Shown piece by piece: positions 23,555 to 33,129 of a DNA stretch of 61,394 nucleotides. The position numbers and the translations under genes are program-made. The notes beneath the pieces were generated by a model, which worked only from the letters and a program-made list of their open reading frames with translations, ran no database searches and was not told the origin of the DNA. The stretch is from a virus. The DNA is taken from positions 1 through 61,394 of the IMG/VR virus record IMGVR_UViG_3300021139_000014. The stretch is one strand, 5' to 3'. Within the stretch, counting starts at the first letter, position 1; each line of letters opens with the position of its first letter.

Positions 23555-24257
23555 TTTTCTTAATCATTCTTGATAGGATTCTTGCACATGCAATATCTAA
23601 TGCTTTTTTTGTGGCAGTTCCTATGGTTGATTGATTAAACTTAACCTCACTTAAATTGGCATCATTAAGTAGACTTGCTTCTCTTGTTGTCTTAGCCTCT
23701 CCTAATCCTGAGGCTGCTATAATCTCTCCTGTCTCTGCATCAGTAAATCTTACCTGTAGACCTAATCTTGTTACAACAGTTTCTTTAACACCATCCTTCA
23801 CCTTAATCTCCTCATCCTCGCTGACAGAGAAATCATAACACTCTATCTCTACGAAGTAATGGGCTAATCTAATCTTTCCTCTTCCGTCCAACTTATCTTG
23901 AGAAATTCCTGCTTGGCTTGCTTGGAATTGCTTGACCATTCTGTTTTTGATTTCTGTCTTATCTTCTGTGAAAGTAAACCTATTGAGGTTCTCAAGGTAC
24001 TCAAGGGTAATGTTAGCAACTCCAAGTCCAACTTTCTTTTCCTTAAGCTCTGGGAATTGTTCATAGATTTCATCTGATATACCACATTTTAATATTTGAA
24101 TAGGAATAGTTGGTCCACTATAATCCATGTATTGACTGATGTCAATCTTGGTCTCAAAGCTAGCAGAATATTTTTCTGTAGATGTTTTTGCTATCTGACC
24201 AAATGAAAATAGTGATATTAATAAACTACCACTTAGGAGCTTCGTCTTTAAATTCAT
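23538..24257 (-). CDS. CsgG-like exported protein (copy 1)
   Basis: ATG 24257 (MNLKTKLLSGSLLISLFSFGQ) gives a signal peptide and a 239-aa product. The body resembles the CsgG fold of curli secretion: VGLGVANITLEYLENLN, a long helix NRMVKQFQASQAG, LGLQVRFTDAETGEIIAASGLGEAKTT, and the C-terminal helix ATKKALDIACARIL. CsgG forms an outer-membrane channel for amyloid subunits and is normally a lipoprotein; no lipobox Cys is visible here. A paralogue lies at 26558. It overlaps both neighbouring genes. Confidence 0.6.
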   Translation of the reverse strand: MNLKTKLLSGSLLISLFSFGQIAKTSTEKYSASFETKIDISQYMDYSGPTIPIQILKCGISDEIYEQFPELKEKKVGLGVANITLEYLENLNRFTFTEDKTEIKNRMVKQFQASQAGISQDKLDGRGKIRLAHYFVEIECYDFSVSEDEEIKVKDGVKETVVTRLGLQVRFTDAETGEIIAASGLGEAKTTREASLLNDANLSEVKFNQSTIGTATKKALDIACARILSRMIKKNVFTK

Positions 24258-24564
24258 CGCCTTCTTTTTTCTTTGGTTTTGGTTTTGATTCAGCTGGTTT
24301 GTCTGCACTCTTTTCTTTTATTACGACAGTCTTCGTAGATTGAGCAGGTTGTTGCTGAGTAGGCACGCTGATATTGATTTGTGGTTGAGCAGCCTTATCT
24401 TCTTTCTTTCCGCTAAACATAGAAATTACCGCAGCACCACCGGCAGTTACAATAGTACCAATAGTACCGATTACTGTTTTACTTAAACCCTTAGCGGTTC
24501 CGTCATTGTGCTTTTCGTTTTTCTCCATTTGCTCTTCTGGAGTCTTTTCTGTTTTCTTTGCCAT
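24226..24564 (-). CDS. Single-span protein with Pro/Lys-rich extension
   Basis: A 112-aa protein: charged N-terminus (1-27), a weak glycine-rich span (GLSKTVIGTIGTIVTAGGAAVISMF, about 26-50), then a Gln/Pro/Lys-rich tail (residues 55-112). The tail is TonB-like in composition, as if reaching into the periplasm. It is embedded in the envelope cassette and overlaps the CsgG-like gene by 32 bases. Function unknown. Confidence 0.5.
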   Translation of the reverse strand: MAKKTEKTPEEQMEKNEKHNDGTAKGLSKTVIGTIGTIVTAGGAAVISMFSGKKEDKAAQPQINISVPTQQQPAQSTKTVVIKEKSADKPAESKPKPKKKEGDEFKDEAPKW

Positions 24565-24565
24565 A

Positions 24566-24916
24566 TTATTTCTTTATTAGTATTGGTGTCTTTGAGGTGT
24601 TGCCGTTCATATCCATTAAGATTAAATCATAGCTACCATCAGGAAGATTGCTTAGGTTATCTGTCTTGATTAGTTGCTGATTAGGAGATGAGATGCCATA
24701 AGACTTGTAGGTCTTGTTTGACATATCAGTTATCAATAGACTATACTTTTGATTAGGCTCAACATTAAAGGTCATGTTAATCACACCTGTGGTAGGATTA
24801 GGAGACACATTGAATGAGCCTGTAGATAGTGGCATTGATGGGGCGATAGGTGCATCATAGGTTTTTCTGCAAGAGATTATAAAAATGACACAGCAAGCGA
24901 TTATAATTTTTCTCAT
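24566..24916 (-). CDS. Lipoprotein consisting of a T9SS sorting domain
   Basis: A 116-aa lipoprotein: signal peptide with lipobox IISC (Cys16), a 20-residue spacer, then residues 36-116 matching the type A C-terminal sorting domain of the type IX (Por) secretion system: NVSPNPTTGVINMTF, YSLLITDMSNK, IKTDNLSNLPDGSYDLIL and a final KTPILIKK. Such domains normally end a large cargo and target it through T9SS. Here the domain stands almost alone. Its ATG overlaps the stop of the cohesin-like gene (TAATG), so the cargo may have been split, or this may be a decoy or anchor. Confidence 0.7.
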   Translation of the reverse strand: MRKIIIACCVIFIISCRKTYDAPIAPSMPLSTGSFNVSPNPTTGVINMTFNVEPNQKYSLLITDMSNKTYKSYGISSPNQQLIKTDNLSNLPDGSYDLILMDMNGNTSKTPILIKK

Positions 24917-26556
24917 TATTTAAAGTTATTTATTCCAAGTATTCTAATTGATTGAGAGTTTAGGTTTACGCCTAATTGATTTCCTTTGTTGTCTGAGGCA
25001 TCCATGTTATCAGTAACTGTTACCAAGGTGCTGATGTTTGCTCCACCATTGATTGCCTTTAATCTAACGATGTATGGCGTTCCTGAAACAGGGTTTGATA
25101 AGGTCTTGTCTATGCCACCAAACTTTAACTTACCACCATCTATCTTAAAGAAGTTTAACCAAGAGGCATCTGTATTAGCTGATACAGTGTCTACCATAAG
25201 CTTAGTCTCATCAAACAATAATTCAAATTGCAAACCACAGACCTTAGAGTCTGTGCTGATATTGAATGGGATAGAGATGTAGTCATTTTGTGCTACCACA
25301 TTAGATAGATTAACATTTACAGGACTCTTAGTTTGAATAGGAGTATTTACGAATGAGAATGATTTAATGTTATTGCCTGCATCTACCACCTGAGAACTAT
25401 GAGAACGATTCACATCCCCTGCTATTAAATAGTTTAATACTAATGGCTGACTTACCTGACCTGTTTTAAAGTAAACATAATCAGTATAGCTCTTTGCATT
25501 CCAATTAGTAGTAGACAAGGCGTTGAACTCTGTTCTAGGCATTAGGTATAAAGATGGAGTAAGACTATCTACACCTGCCACATGACTTAGTAATAAGTAA
25601 GGGTCAGCACCATCTAATTTTTTATTGTAGTTGATGTCAGCAGCAAGATAACCTGCTCCTGTCATGATGTTTGAGTTGTTAAATGTTCCGTCTAAATTTT
25701 GGCTACCAAACTCCCCCAATACTGCAGCAGCATCAGAAATTGTAATAGCTGATTGTGCTTTTGTTTTTAGGCTATCTATAGCCACCTGAACCTTGTAGGT
25801 TGTATTAGCACTCAACTCTGAGGCTAAAGAAAAGTTACCATTAATATCAGGGTATACTGTTGCCTTTAATGCGCTAGTTGCTGAGTCAGAGAATAATAGT
25901 TTTGGCTGAACAGAATTTACCACATATAAACTTCCTTTGACAAGTTCGTTTTGTCCTGCACCAAGTTGTACCCATGTAGACCTTGGGTCTGGCATATTCG
26001 TAGCAAGATTAGCACCTGTTCTATCCCATGTTGTAGCAAAGTTCATATACAAAGAATCGTAGGCAGAACCTGCTGCTACGTTGTTAACCTTTAAGTTAAC
26101 TTTTAGGAAGTCACCATCTAACAGGTTAGCAGCTGAACTAACAGTAACGTATATTCGCTGTATAGCGTTAGGACCATTCGCGTTGTAAGAGTAGTTGCAA
26201 TAGTTGTAGTTTTGTGTTCCATTTCTTGTGAAGTTCTGTGCGTTTCTTAGATAGGTATATCCTGGGTAGAAGTAGTTTGTAAAACTTGTTGTGCCACCTT
26301 GAGGAAGGGCTGAGTTACCTGCTGACACATCTATTATACTAAATAACTTATAGTTGTATTGGAAGTCAAAGTAAATCGTACGAGTGGTAGAGCCGTTGCC
26401 TCGGTAGTTTACTATCATCTGTACGGTGTCTCCTTTTGAAATAAGATTGCCGTGTATGTTTTGAGTTATACTTGCGTTTTGGAAGTATAAGTCAGGAACC
26501 TGCGCTGTTACATTTATATATAAAAAAGTAATAAAACACAATAATAATAATTTCAT
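24916..26556 (-). CDS. Secreted cohesin/dockerin-like protein
   Basis: A 546-aa exported protein with signal peptide 1-19 (ending NVTAQ). The N-terminal 180 residues and the C-terminal region (about 410-510: VAQNDYISIPFNIS, VCGLQFELLFDETKLMV, GGIDKTL, YIVRLKAING) look like cohesin-type beta sandwiches. Between them, AITISDAAAVLGEFG and YLAADINYNKKLDGADPYLLLSHVAG (about 285-330) resemble a dockerin pair with a Ca-binding loop. It looks like a Bacteroidota surface protein but lacks its own sorting domain, which the next ORF supplies. Confidence 0.6.
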   Translation of the reverse strand: MKLLLLCFITFLYINVTAQVPDLYFQNASITQNIHGNLISKGDTVQMIVNYRGNGSTTRTIYFDFQYNYKLFSIIDVSAGNSALPQGGTTSFTNYFYPGYTYLRNAQNFTRNGTQNYNYCNYSYNANGPNAIQRIYVTVSSAANLLDGDFLKVNLKVNNVAAGSAYDSLYMNFATTWDRTGANLATNMPDPRSTWVQLGAGQNELVKGSLYVVNSVQPKLLFSDSATSALKATVYPDINGNFSLASELSANTTYKVQVAIDSLKTKAQSAITISDAAAVLGEFGSQNLDGTFNNSNIMTGAGYLAADINYNKKLDGADPYLLLSHVAGVDSLTPSLYLMPRTEFNALSTTNWNAKSYTDYVYFKTGQVSQPLVLNYLIAGDVNRSHSSQVVDAGNNIKSFSFVNTPIQTKSPVNVNLSNVVAQNDYISIPFNISTDSKVCGLQFELLFDETKLMVDTVSANTDASWLNFFKIDGGKLKFGGIDKTLSNPVSGTPYIVRLKAINGGANISTLVTVTDNMDASDNKGNQLGVNLNSQSIRILGINNFK

Positions 26557-26557
26557 T

Positions 26558-27025
26558 TTAATCTAATAACTTGTTACACAATGCGTTACATGCTTTCTTT
26601 ATCGCTGTGCTTAAGTTGGTCTGATTAAAAGTACCCTTTTCGCTTATTACAAGTGTTGATGTAGAGACCTCTGTTGCTGATTCTTCTACTATTTGTTCCT
26701 TGGACTTCTTTCCGTCATTAACAATATAGCCTTTCATTCTTATTACAACAGCATTATCATCCTTGTGGAATACGGACATATTGCTTTTTGTAAGCAATAC
26801 ATCCATATAAATAAGCTCCACAAATATCTGTTTTTTTGATGAAGGCGACAAATCAAGGCCTTTGTCCTGAGCTACCTCCTCTAATATATTCTTTACCCCA
26901 AATTCAATCTTTCTATTGCCGGCAAGATTACCTACCTTAATAAAGTTCTTGACATCCATTATGGCAATATTCTGTCCTGATACTTGGTGGCAAGTAAATA
27001 ATAAAAGAATCAGTAAGTATTTCAT
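26558..27025 (-). CDS. CsgG-like exported protein (copy 2)
   Basis: ATG 27025 gives 155 aa with a signal peptide (MKYLLILLLFTCHQVSGQ). The body starts NIAIMDVKNF and ends FNQTNLSTAIKKACNALCNKLL. This C-terminus matches that of the protein at 23538 (FNQSTIGTATKKALDIACARIL), so they are paralogues. It is shorter than CsgG. The ATG overlaps the stop of the preceding gene (TAATG). Confidence 0.55.
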   Translation of the reverse strand: MKYLLILLLFTCHQVSGQNIAIMDVKNFIKVGNLAGNRKIEFGVKNILEEVAQDKGLDLSPSSKKQIFVELIYMDVLLTKSNMSVFHKDDNAVVIRMKGYIVNDGKKSKEQIVEESATEVSTSTLVISEKGTFNQTNLSTAIKKACNALCNKLLD

Positions 27026-27510
27026 TAGCAATCAATTACATGCTCTGCTCCAAATAAACCTACTAACTTTGTTTTTAAATGGCTGTAGCCAAATGCAAAG
27101 ATTGTTCCAGATTCTACTGAAGACATGTCAGGAACAGTTGCTGTGTAAGTTTCTGTTGAGTCTTGGTTTTGCCATTCTGTAACTGCAGGAGTAACAATAG
27201 TTACACCATCCTCAGCCATAACAGCAGGAGTAACAACCACCTCTACACGTCTTGTTGCAGTTCTTGTAGCCTCAACCTCTTTAGTTAAAGCAACCCATAA
27301 ATTATCTCCAATTTGCTGATTACGAGCAACACCAACCTGCATAGGAGGATTAGCAGCTGTTGAAGAAGGTACATCAGATTGAGATTGGAATAATTCAATT
27401 CTGAAATTTGCACTACCATACTTTGATAATTGGTAGTCTGCAATACGCACATAAGCTTCTGATGTGATGCCTTTATCTGTGCCGATTTGTGTTGTAATTT
27501 TTAACGCCAT
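27025..27510 (-). CDS. Hypothetical virion-associated protein, 161 aa
   Basis: A beta-rich protein without a signal peptide (MALKITTQIGTDKGITSEAYV). The middle (VEVVVTPAVMAEDGVTIVTPAV) looks repetitive. Placed directly after the long tail fibre, it is probably a fibre-associated or tail protein. No family recognised. Confidence 0.5.
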   Translation of the reverse strand: MALKITTQIGTDKGITSEAYVRIADYQLSKYGSANFRIELFQSQSDVPSSTAANPPMQVGVARNQQIGDNLWVALTKEVEATRTATRRVEVVVTPAVMAEDGVTIVTPAVTEWQNQDSTETYTATVPDMSSVESGTIFAFGYSHLKTKLVGLFGAEHVIDC

Positions 27511-27514
27511 TTTT

Positions 27515-30500
27515 TTATTTATTTAATAAGTTATTTAATTGTAAAGTTAAGAAATCTATTTGAGCTTGTTGTTCTTTTATTGCCTCTACTAATAATGCTG
27601 ATACACCGTTATAGTTCATTGCATAACCTTTCTCTTCATCATATCTAACAAGTTCTGGAACAATAGGCTCTACCTCTTGAGCAATAAATCCTAATTCAGT
27701 TCCTTGATGCTTAGTTCCATCTCCCTTGTCTATGTATTCATAAGAAACACCTCTTAATGCTTTTACCTTATCTAATGAGTTTGATAAAGATGCAATGTCT
27801 TTTTTCATACGAGCATCTGAAGCATTATATAATCCAACGGTATATAAACCATAAATTAGATACAATGTGTAACCAGATACAGGGCTAGAACTTCCGATTG
27901 CATAAGAGGCAGTAGATGTGCTGTAGTAGAATGCCCATTTACCAATACTTTGTCCATAAATTCCAAAGTTGCCTCCATTCGCCATGAATGAAGAAATATT
28001 TCCAGTATTATCATATATAGAATATCCATTCCAACTGTTATTACCATATGTACATACGTTACCGTATGATGCTCCTTGTCTAGCAGGAGCGCACAATCCA
28101 TATCCATAATCATTAAAATATAATCCTGTAGAGCCATATACTCTAAACCAACCACCATTAACATACCAATCAGAAGCAGTACCGCTTGTTGATACTGTTA
28201 GGTTATTAAAAGTAACATAATCAGATGTTCTAACATACTGATTCATGTTTGAAGGATATGCGTCTGAGATTGTATCTAATGCCCTTGCCCAAGATTGATA
28301 ACTACCTCCTGCATAACTTCTAAACCAAAAATGGTTATCATAAAAAGACATACCATGCTGATGTCCGTAAACGTTAGTAGGATTCTCATGTCTTACATTC
28401 ACATAACTAAACCATGTTCCTACTGGATTTCCTGAACCTGCGTAGTCATTATAAAATCCACTAACCGCTGTGGTATTTGGAGCATTGCTAACTGTTAAAT
28501 TTGTTGCATCTAACCAAGCTGCTGGTTTACTAGATACGTTACTCCATGCAATAGAACCACTAAAACTAGATGCAGATACACTCCCAGAAAAAACAGCATT
28601 CCCACTATTTGATATATTAAAAAAAGACGTAGCATTTCTTCCTATAGAAAATTTATCAGTACCAACGCCAGAAGTACCAGGTCCAATATCCCAATAATAT
28701 GTTGCAGCAGGGTCACTAGCCATTCTAATAGTAGCACCTGTCATAGAACCAGAGAATCCATTATATCCTGGTTGAGTATATGAAATATGTGGATTAATGT
28801 GCATCACCCATCTATCTGCATTACTTCCATATAGTGTAGGATATGAACTTCCAGCCCAAGAAGCACCAATCTGTCCTAAATTTGCAGGATATGAACCTGA
28901 GTTATTAAATGTAATAGTTGAGTTAGCAACAACAGTATTACCATTAAATGAACCAGGAATAGTTAAATCTCCATTAGGTTTAAATTTCCAATATAAAGTA
29001 CCTAATCCATCTCCTCTATTACTTATAACAACATCACCATTAATATTAGTTGTTGGTCTCATAAATCCAAATGCAGGATAGTTATAATATCCTTGTCCTG
29101 ATACTACACTATAACAACTAATTAATGGATAAAATGTATCATCATTTTGAGTTACACTTATTGAGTTAGCCACAAATGGCATACCACCAATATTTTTTGT
29201 TGTTGATGGATACCCTGTAGGTACGATACCAACTAATTGACCTGTCAAATAACCACCACCAAGGGGTAAATAATTACTTAATCCAATCATTGACGCAACT
29301 GCTGCTGAAGAATAACTTCTTATATAAGTATCAGTACCATTAAAACCAGCTACATAACTAAGACCAGATGTATTGTTTTCTGTACCACCAACTGTAGTAT
29401 TAAAATATCTTGCAAATACATATCCAGAAGAATTTCTTTGTACTATTGTAGCTGCTGCATCTGCATTTTGAGATATATTAGATGCTGAGATTGTTCCTAT
29501 TGCATATAAATTACCACTAACATCCCATCCTCCTACTGTTTGACCTGATGTTGTATTGTAAAAATGGAATCCTGTTGTACCTACCAACTGAGAAGATGTT
29601 CTTAATCCAGCATACCACTGAGCATTACTATTCTTAAAATTCCACATTGCCTCAAGATTACCATTAGAGTATATCTGAGGGTATTGATGATATCCTGTAG
29701 AATATATTTCTAGTGCACTACCTACAGCATTTGATGGAGTATTTATTGTTAAAGTTCCGCCTATAGTACCACCGCTCAATGGTAAAGCATATGATGAATA
29801 ATTACCAGCATCTAAAATAGTGTTACCTGCATAACTAGGTCTAGCTCTAGGAAAATTTACTTGACCTGCATTTGTAGCGGTCATAAATAACTGAGGTCCT
29901 GTTGCGTATGAATCTGTAGTAGCAAAACCCATAGCTGTTCCGTAACTACTGTTATTAGATACATAAATACCAGCTTGAGGTATACCACCATCACCTTGCC
30001 ATGTTATAGCACCCTGATTCCCATTATTATTTGCTGGACCAGCTCCATTATTTATATGAATATTACCATACACTGTTTTTGCTACGTTAAAACTACCGTT
30101 AGATAATCCTGTAGCAGTTACATATGTAGAATAAAAAATACCTGTCAATGTACCCCCTGCTAATGGCAAGTAAGAACTAAGAGCTGAAGATGTAATATAT
30201 CCACTTGGGTTAGATGCTAGATAATATGTACTATTATCGTAACTGATTGTTGTACCTGAAATCTTAACAAAACCTGTTCCACTTAACGCAGCTTGTTTAC
30301 CATTAAATGTATTCCAATCAGTGCTTGAAAGGTATCCATTTGTCGAGGTACTAGCCTGTGTTATTGATATTGCACCTGTTGAGGTGTTATAGGTTATTGG
30401 TGCTGAACCTGACAATGAAGTCAAGCTAATGTAAGCACTTGGATTCGTACTATTATATGGAGTAAATCCTAAGGCAGTTGTAACATCACTTGAAGAAAGT

Positions 30501-32026
30501 GTAACCGCACCTGTCCTTGTATTGAAAGAAGTGACACCTGTTGATGGGATAGCCTGTGTAGATAATGTACCTGTTGAATCAGCAACAACCATTCTTGTTC
30601 CTGTACCAGATAAACTTCCAACTAAAACTCCACCGCCTGAATAGTTCAATCTAATTAATGTACTTCCCACTACAGATGCTCCATAGTAACCTTGGAAGTC
30701 TACATACGATGTTCCTGACGTACCACCTACTGACCAAACACCAAAGGCGTTATTACCCCCTGCTGATGGGTCAGCATTAATAACTGTTATACTTGCAGTT
30801 CTTCCTGTATTTTTAACAAGAAGACCTCCGTTAATATCTAATGAATATGTTGTAGAAACGTAAGGGCTTGATGTGTTAATTCCTATACCATTTCCGTTAT
30901 CGTAAATAATACTACTACCTATTGTTCCGCTTGCAGTAAACTTAGCTAAATAGTTTGTTGTACCACTTCCTCCAATTTTAGAATTGAAGGTAGTCCAATC
31001 AGCGGAACTCAATGCCCCTCTGTTAGATGAAGAGGCAGTAGGAATATTAAAGGTATGTGTTGAGGTAGAACTTGAAATGTTAAAGTCACTACCACTTGTT
31101 CCTGTAGCAAAGTTTTGTACCTGTGCAGTCAAACCATTCAAGGCAGTAATACCTGTTGTGAATGTTGTGATTACCTCACTCAAGTTATTATTTTGGGTGT
31201 GCATGGTAATTGTTCTTCCTGCTGTCACAACATAAACTCTTACAGCTAATCTATCCGTTAAGGCTAGTGTAGTTGTAGGTACTGATAAGGCAGTTGTATA
31301 TAGGTCAACTGCTGTTCCGTTGGTAATATATTCTGGGTTACCTGAACTTGTGGCAATCAAGGTAAACGAACCATTATATTTATATAACTCTACATAGAAG
31401 TAAGGACTACCACCTGTAGAACTAGATTGCATGTAAATCTCAAAGTTCCAGTTACCTGCAGGTATTAATAACTGATTAGGACTTCCTGAATCAGTTAAGA
31501 AAGATGCTATATAACCATTGGAAGAAATATTAAAATCTGCGCTTGAGCCTGTATTAGCAGTGGTGCTCATTTGCTGATAACCTGTCACACCTGATGCTAC
31601 ACCACCATTAAAATAAAATGCCTGACTAGCACCACCACCGCCTGCTCCTGGGTTGTAAGTTGCTAATGTACCATCACCACGAATATATTGAGCAGTTGTA
31701 CCTGCACCTGTAATTGAAATAGTACCTGAGCCTGTTACTGGTCCTGAAACATTGAATGCTGATGGCATTGAAATAGCCACAGAGGTAACCGTACCTACAC
31801 TCCAACTTCTATTTGTGCTGATGTCGTAGGAGGTACCATTTATACTAAGAATAGTTCCACTAGAGGCAGCACTTATATCTGATAATAACTCAGAAGAAGT
31901 TCTGTAGGCTAATAGATTACTAGAGTTTAAAACTAAAAACTTATTGGTATTAACGCCTGCATCAGAGACAGTATTAAACTTACTGCCACCTGTGACATCA
32001 ATACCATTCAATATTTTCTTAGACAT
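27515..32026 (-). CDS. Long tail fibre with C-terminal S74 chaperone
   Basis: A 1503-aa fibre rich in Ser, Gly, Asn and Tyr, with repeated beta modules such as TALGFTPYNSTNP and ALSGTGFVKISG. The last ~105 residues are a peptidase S74 intramolecular chaperone: SDARMKKDIASLSNSLDKVKA, then GFIAQEVEPIVPELV and a final coiled coil. S74 domains cut themselves off after trimerising the fibre. The catalytic Ser and Lys of the SDARMKKD motif are present. It is probably the receptor-binding protein; the two genes upstream appear to be related small fibres. Confidence 0.85.
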   Translation of the reverse strand: MSKKILNGIDVTGGSKFNTVSDAGVNTNKFLVLNSSNLLAYRTSSELLSDISAASSGTILSINGTSYDISTNRSWSVGTVTSVAISMPSAFNVSGPVTGSGTISITGAGTTAQYIRGDGTLATYNPGAGGGGASQAFYFNGGVASGVTGYQQMSTTANTGSSADFNISSNGYIASFLTDSGSPNQLLIPAGNWNFEIYMQSSSTGGSPYFYVELYKYNGSFTLIATSSGNPEYITNGTAVDLYTTALSVPTTTLALTDRLAVRVYVVTAGRTITMHTQNNNLSEVITTFTTGITALNGLTAQVQNFATGTSGSDFNISSSTSTHTFNIPTASSSNRGALSSADWTTFNSKIGGSGTTNYLAKFTASGTIGSSIIYDNGNGIGINTSSPYVSTTYSLDINGGLLVKNTGRTASITVINADPSAGGNNAFGVWSVGGTSGTSYVDFQGYYGASVVGSTLIRLNYSGGGVLVGSLSGTGTRMVVADSTGTLSTQAIPSTGVTSFNTRTGAVTLSSSDVTTALGFTPYNSTNPSAYISLTSLSGSAPITYNTSTGAISITQASTSTNGYLSSTDWNTFNGKQAALSGTGFVKISGTTISYDNSTYYLASNPSGYITSSALSSYLPLAGGTLTGIFYSTYVTATGLSNGSFNVAKTVYGNIHINNGAGPANNNGNQGAITWQGDGGIPQAGIYVSNNSSYGTAMGFATTDSYATGPQLFMTATNAGQVNFPRARPSYAGNTILDAGNYSSYALPLSGGTIGGTLTINTPSNAVGSALEIYSTGYHQYPQIYSNGNLEAMWNFKNSNAQWYAGLRTSSQLVGTTGFHFYNTTSGQTVGGWDVSGNLYAIGTISASNISQNADAAATIVQRNSSGYVFARYFNTTVGGTENNTSGLSYVAGFNGTDTYIRSYSSAAVASMIGLSNYLPLGGGYLTGQLVGIVPTGYPSTTKNIGGMPFVANSISVTQNDDTFYPLISCYSVVSGQGYYNYPAFGFMRPTTNINGDVVISNRGDGLGTLYWKFKPNGDLTIPGSFNGNTVVANSTITFNNSGSYPANLGQIGASWAGSSYPTLYGSNADRWVMHINPHISYTQPGYNGFSGSMTGATIRMASDPAATYYWDIGPGTSGVGTDKFSIGRNATSFFNISNSGNAVFSGSVSASSFSGSIAWSNVSSKPAAWLDATNLTVSNAPNTTAVSGFYNDYAGSGNPVGTWFSYVNVRHENPTNVYGHQHGMSFYDNHFWFRSYAGGSYQSWARALDTISDAYPSNMNQYVRTSDYVTFNNLTVSTSGTASDWYVNGGWFRVYGSTGLYFNDYGYGLCAPARQGASYGNVCTYGNNSWNGYSIYDNTGNISSFMANGGNFGIYGQSIGKWAFYYSTSTASYAIGSSSPVSGYTLYLIYGLYTVGLYNASDARMKKDIASLSNSLDKVKALRGVSYEYIDKGDGTKHQGTELGFIAQEVEPIVPELVRYDEEKGYAMNYNGVSALLVEAIKEQQAQIDFLTLQLNNLLNK

Positions 32027-32029
32027 TTA

Positions 32030-33124
32030 TTATTTTTTAATGATAACACGGTACGCATTAGAAGCAGGAGCTACTGCAAATGAAACTGTTACGGTGTTTG
32101 TATCCGTAATAACCACATCTGTAATAACCTCTTCTAAGGTTGTGTTATCTTTAATCATTACAATCACATCCACTGTTCCTAGGTTATGAACAACAGCATA
32201 AGAGGTATTTGAACCATTACCAATGTTTGCTGCATATCCACCTGTTCTATTATTTAAAAGTGTTGTTAACTTTAATGGAGTAACTGCTGTAGTGTCGTCA
32301 GTACCTGTGTTAGTTTGTGTTTGAGTAGCAATCTTAACTAAACCTAAGGTAGTTTCTGTTGCTTGGTCTCTGTTAACCTCTAATTGAATCCAATCAGCAG
32401 CAGAGGTAGTAGATGCGTTATTAATTTTTGCAATAATAACATCCCCAACATTGAAAGCAACGCCACCTGTTGTACCTGCCACAGACACATACCAATAGTC
32501 TCCTTTCTTTGTTCCTGATACAGGAGTTGAGCCTACAGGGAATGTACCACTTGAGGCATCCCATGCACCCTCTAAATTTCCTAATGCACCAATCTGTGCA
32601 TCAATGTAAGCCTTTGTAGCTGAAGAGGTTGCAAGGGTTGTTGAACTTGCACTTGCTAAGTCAGTAACAATGATTACCTCTGAAGGAGTAGCAGTAGCAC
32701 CAGAGGTATTACCAATTACAGTCAAGTTTGATGCTTGTTGTAATTTAGCATAGGTAACCTGATTAGCACCAATTTTTATTGTTGTAACTGCACCATCATT
32801 TAATTTAGCAGTTGTAATTCCTAAGTCTTTTACTCTTACCGTGTCAGCATTAATCTCAATAGTAGCATTATCCACGTTAACATCTAAGGTTACAGAACCT
32901 GAGGTTCCACCACCTGTTAAACCATTACCTGCAACTACCGCCTGAATGTCTCCTGAGATGTCAATCCAAGAAGTACCATTCCAGAAATATATTGTTGTTG
33001 AGGTTGTATCATAATACACCTGACCTGCAACAGGGCTGCTAGGAGCTGATGACAAGTTTTGAATCGCTACGTTAAGTATCTGATTCTTCGTGAGGTCTAG
33101 GTTGGTAAGAAATTTCTTTGACAT
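32030..33124 (-). CDS. Tail fibre protein, 364 aa
   Basis: A second fibre gene. The start MSKKFLTNLDLTKNQILN resembles MSKKILNGIDVTGGSK of the long fibre, suggesting a shared attachment peptide. It has a collar-like motif (PVAGQVYYDTTSTTIYFWNG) and a C-terminal domain with VVHNLGTVDVIVMI ... AYRVIIKK, repeated in the gene at 33130. It probably forms part of the host-binding apparatus. Confidence 0.7.
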   Translation of the reverse strand: MSKKFLTNLDLTKNQILNVAIQNLSSAPSSPVAGQVYYDTTSTTIYFWNGTSWIDISGDIQAVVAGNGLTGGGTSGSVTLDVNVDNATIEINADTVRVKDLGITTAKLNDGAVTTIKIGANQVTYAKLQQASNLTVIGNTSGATATPSEVIIVTDLASASSTTLATSSATKAYIDAQIGALGNLEGAWDASSGTFPVGSTPVSGTKKGDYWYVSVAGTTGGVAFNVGDVIIAKINNASTTSAADWIQLEVNRDQATETTLGLVKIATQTQTNTGTDDTTAVTPLKLTTLLNNRTGGYAANIGNGSNTSYAVVHNLGTVDVIVMIKDNTTLEEVITDVVITDTNTVTVSFAVAPASNAYRVIIKK

Positions 33125-33129
33125 TATTT

